A stretch of DNA of 7,325 nucleotides from assembly GCA_937894825.1 (NCBI GenBank), contig CALCQT010000422.1:1-7325 (forward strand), in the 5' to 3' direction. The DNA is from an uncultured Anaerolineaceae bacterium (lineage in GTDB: Bacteria; Chloroflexota; Anaerolineae; Anaerolineales; Anaerolineaceae). A program made the translations under genes and the position numbers. This document shows positions 6,127 to 7,325 of this stretch, one piece after another; position 1 is the first letter of the stretch, and every line of letters starts with the position of its first letter. The notes beneath the pieces were generated by a model. The model did not search any database and was not told the origin of the DNA. It saw nothing but the letters and a program-made list of their open reading frames with translations.

Positions 6127-6992
6127 AGATCAGAACTTTCCGGATAATAATATTGTTCGTTTTGCATGATTTCTTCCGCTTCTGAAAAACCGTGATGATG
6201 TTTCCCATGCAGGAAGCGATAGGTGGAGGGGGATATTTTCTTTCGCGATTTGAATTGCCGGTAAAAATCCGAGAAATCGACAAACCCGGCGTCGAGCGCA
6301 ATTTGCGTGATGGTCCTCTTTGTGGATACGATCATCTCGCAGGCTTTGATGATCCGGTAGTCAATAATATATTTCTGAGGGGATTTGTTCAGCGTAGAAA
6401 CAAAAAGTTTGTAAAGATAAGAGCGATTGATGAACAGCGCGTCCGCCAGATCCTGAACGGTCATCTTTTTCGAGTAGTTATTGTGAATCAAGCGGAGGCA
6501 GTCTTCGATGTAGTGGGATTGATTTTTTATTGAGTTTTCGTAGGGTTTTATTTGGGAGAAAAAGGAGGTGATTAAATTGGCGAAACTTGTTTTTTGATTT
6601 CTGGGAAGAATCTGGGTTGTGCAGACCTGCGTTAGCAATTCCCTGATCTTTTCTTTGGACGCTGTGATGTAGTAGATTGGCTCTTTTCGCGTCACGCCTG
6701 CCTTTCTCACCAAATCCTCAATTTCCTGCCCTTTGATCCCCATCCAGAAATATTCCCAGGGGTTCTCCTGGCTTGGGTAATAGGTGTAAGCCTCGCCGGG
6801 GAATTTAATAAAACCAACACCCTCAGTCAAACAATAGGTATAGTCATTGGTTTGCAGCCAGCCCATGCCGCCGGTCACATAATGGATGCGAAAATGCTCC
6901 CGAATATAAGAAGGGACGATCCGGGTGGAGTCGCCAATTTCCCATCCGATCCCCGCCGGTCTGAAATCTGAATTTTCCGCAGTCACGTCCAT
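6123..6992 (-). CDS. AraC-family transcriptional regulator
   Basis: This 289-aa cytoplasmic DNA-binding protein has the usual two-domain length. Residues about 15-90 match the AraC ligand-binding cupin: FRIHYVTGGMGWLQ (34-47), a glycine turn and GFIKFPGEAYTYYPSQENPWEYFWMGIKG (60-88). The C-terminal AraC domain (161-260) has two helix-turn-helix units, MTVQDLADALFINRSYLYKLF (177-197) and TITQIALDAGFVDFSDFYRQFK (227-248), ending in SPSTYRF. An unusual tail follows with HGKHHHG and a tyrosine triplet. The ATG at 6992 is preferred over a TTG at 7031 because CAGGATAGCT precedes it and the extension is not family-like. The cupin suggests response to a sugar-like effector. Divergence from a sugar-type permease makes that transporter the likely target; the regulator also heads the operon with the beta-rich and PHP genes. 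Confidence 0.92.
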   Translation of the reverse strand: MDVTAENSDFRPAGIGWEIGDSTRIVPSYIREHFRIHYVTGGMGWLQTNDYTYCLTEGVGFIKFPGEAYTYYPSQENPWEYFWMGIKGQEIEDLVRKAGVTRKEPIYYITASKEKIRELLTQVCTTQILPRNQKTSFANLITSFFSQIKPYENSIKNQSHYIEDCLRLIHNNYSKKMTVQDLADALFINRSYLYKLFVSTLNKSPQKYIIDYRIIKACEMIVSTKRTITQIALDAGFVDFSDFYRQFKSRKKISPSTYRFLHGKHHHGFSEAEEIMQNEQYYYPESSDL

Positions 6993-7192
6993 AGCTATCC
7001 TGACGATACAAATAACAATGTGACATCCCAATAGAATCAGCCTTTTCTTATCCTAACGATATCATGGTTTTTGACCGAGTCAACATAATGCAATGTCTTT
7101 GAATCAATAATCCTTGATTGTCAAGGTGACAAAAGGCTATTATTTCTTAGTACAAATCGGAATAGGCATTTTTTCGGAAAAGGACAATTCTT
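6993..7192. promoter_or_regulatory. Divergent promoter region with clustered palindromes
   Basis: This AT-rich space between the AraC gene and the permease gene must carry both promoters. It contains TTGAC-CGA-GTCAA (7071-7083), TTGA-A-TCAA (7099-7107), CCTTGA-TTG-TCAAGG (7112-7126) and the overlapping TTGTCA-AGG-TGACAA (7118-7132). TTGA/TCAA half-sites recur, so these are candidate operator sites, perhaps for the neighbouring regulator. Weak promoter matches are TTGACT / TATCGT (7078-7083 and 7056-7061, 16-nt spacing) toward AraC, and TTGATT / TATTAT (7114-7119 and 7138-7143, 18-nt spacing) toward the permease. Both overlap palindromes, as expected for regulated promoters. None is proven. 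Confidence 0.5.
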
Positions 7193-7325
7193 ATGGAAAA
7201 AAGAGCTACCTACCGTAACCTGAAAGAAAAACGTTCAAGCCTGATTTGGTTTTTATTTTTGCTCCCTACAATTTTGGGCATCATTCTATTTATCGCATAT
7301 CCAACGATTGAGTCTTTTCGGTTGA
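7193..7325 (+). CDS. Carbohydrate-type ABC transporter permease, N-terminal fragment (3' end outside window)
   Basis: The frame is open from an ATG at 7193 to the window edge, giving 44 residues. A short positively charged N-terminus (MEKRATYRNLKEKRSS) leads into a first membrane segment, LIWFLFLLPTILGIILFIAYPTIESF. The FLLP-x(7-10)-YP-x-x-x-SF pattern is typical of the first permease of sugar importers of the MalF/UgpA type. AAGGA at 7180-7184 lies 8 nt upstream. The binding protein and second permease would be expected to the right, outside the window. The divergent AraC-family gene is the likely regulator. Substrate is unknown; sugars, sugar phosphates or glycerol phosphate are all possible for the family. 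Confidence 0.8.
   Translation, partial: MEKRATYRNLKEKRSSLIWFLFLLPTILGIILFIAYPTIESFRL

Noticed and set aside
6993..7031. TTG start for the AraC-family gene adding 13 residues
   Set aside because: The ATG at 6992 has an AGGA just upstream, and the extra residues do not resemble the family N-terminus.

Overview
The window is ordinary-looking bacterial chromosome of moderate GC, with no transposase, integrase, phage gene, RNA gene or CRISPR array visible. It is mainly a transport and regulation region. The organism cannot be fixed from the sequence alone. The class 3 aldehyde dehydrogenase, a PhnD-C-E-E importer, a CehA/McbA-type PHP protein beside an AraC regulator and a sugar permease, plus GC-rich multi-hairpin intergenic repeats opening with TAGGGG, would fit an anaerobic Chloroflexota (Anaerolineae-like) or Bacillota genome. 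This is a weak inference.

Layout, left to right. (1) 2-394, + strand: the C-terminal end of a class 3 aldehyde dehydrogenase that begins outside the window. (2) 579-4353, + strand: a complete phosphonate/phosphite-type ABC importer in the order phnD (binding protein), phnC (ATPase), phnE1 and phnE2 (permeases). phnD is followed by a strong intrinsic terminator and a multi-hairpin repeat; phnC-phnE1-phnE2 then run as a tight cluster, with a 4-nt overlap and a 12-nt gap. The likely result is more binding protein than membrane complex. (3) 4354-4679: a convergent intergenic region holding a perfect 15-bp hairpin and a second copy of the multi-hairpin repeat. (4) 6992-4680, - strand: a translationally coupled trio of AraC-family regulator, a 160-aa beta-rich protein, and a PHP-domain metallohydrolase. 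Each gene overlaps the next by 4 or 14 nt. (5) 7193 to the right edge, + strand: the start of a carbohydrate-type ABC permease, divergent from the AraC gene across a 200-nt region with several small palindromes.

How the parts work together. PhnD captures a phosphorus oxyanion or organophosphonate outside the membrane, PhnE1/E2 form the channel and PhnC powers uptake. No C-P lyase or phosphonatase gene is present, so the substrate cannot be named. The AraC-family protein most likely controls the divergent sugar-type importer and its own operon. The PHP enzyme may act on the imported compound, and the 160-aa protein looks like a detached N-terminal beta-sandwich domain of the same CehA/McbA-type enzyme.

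The most unusual signal is non-coding. Two intergenic copies of a modular hairpin element share architecture, loop lengths, junction base and flanking motif, while their stem sequences differ by five compensated base-pair changes. This indicates selection on folded structure rather than on sequence.
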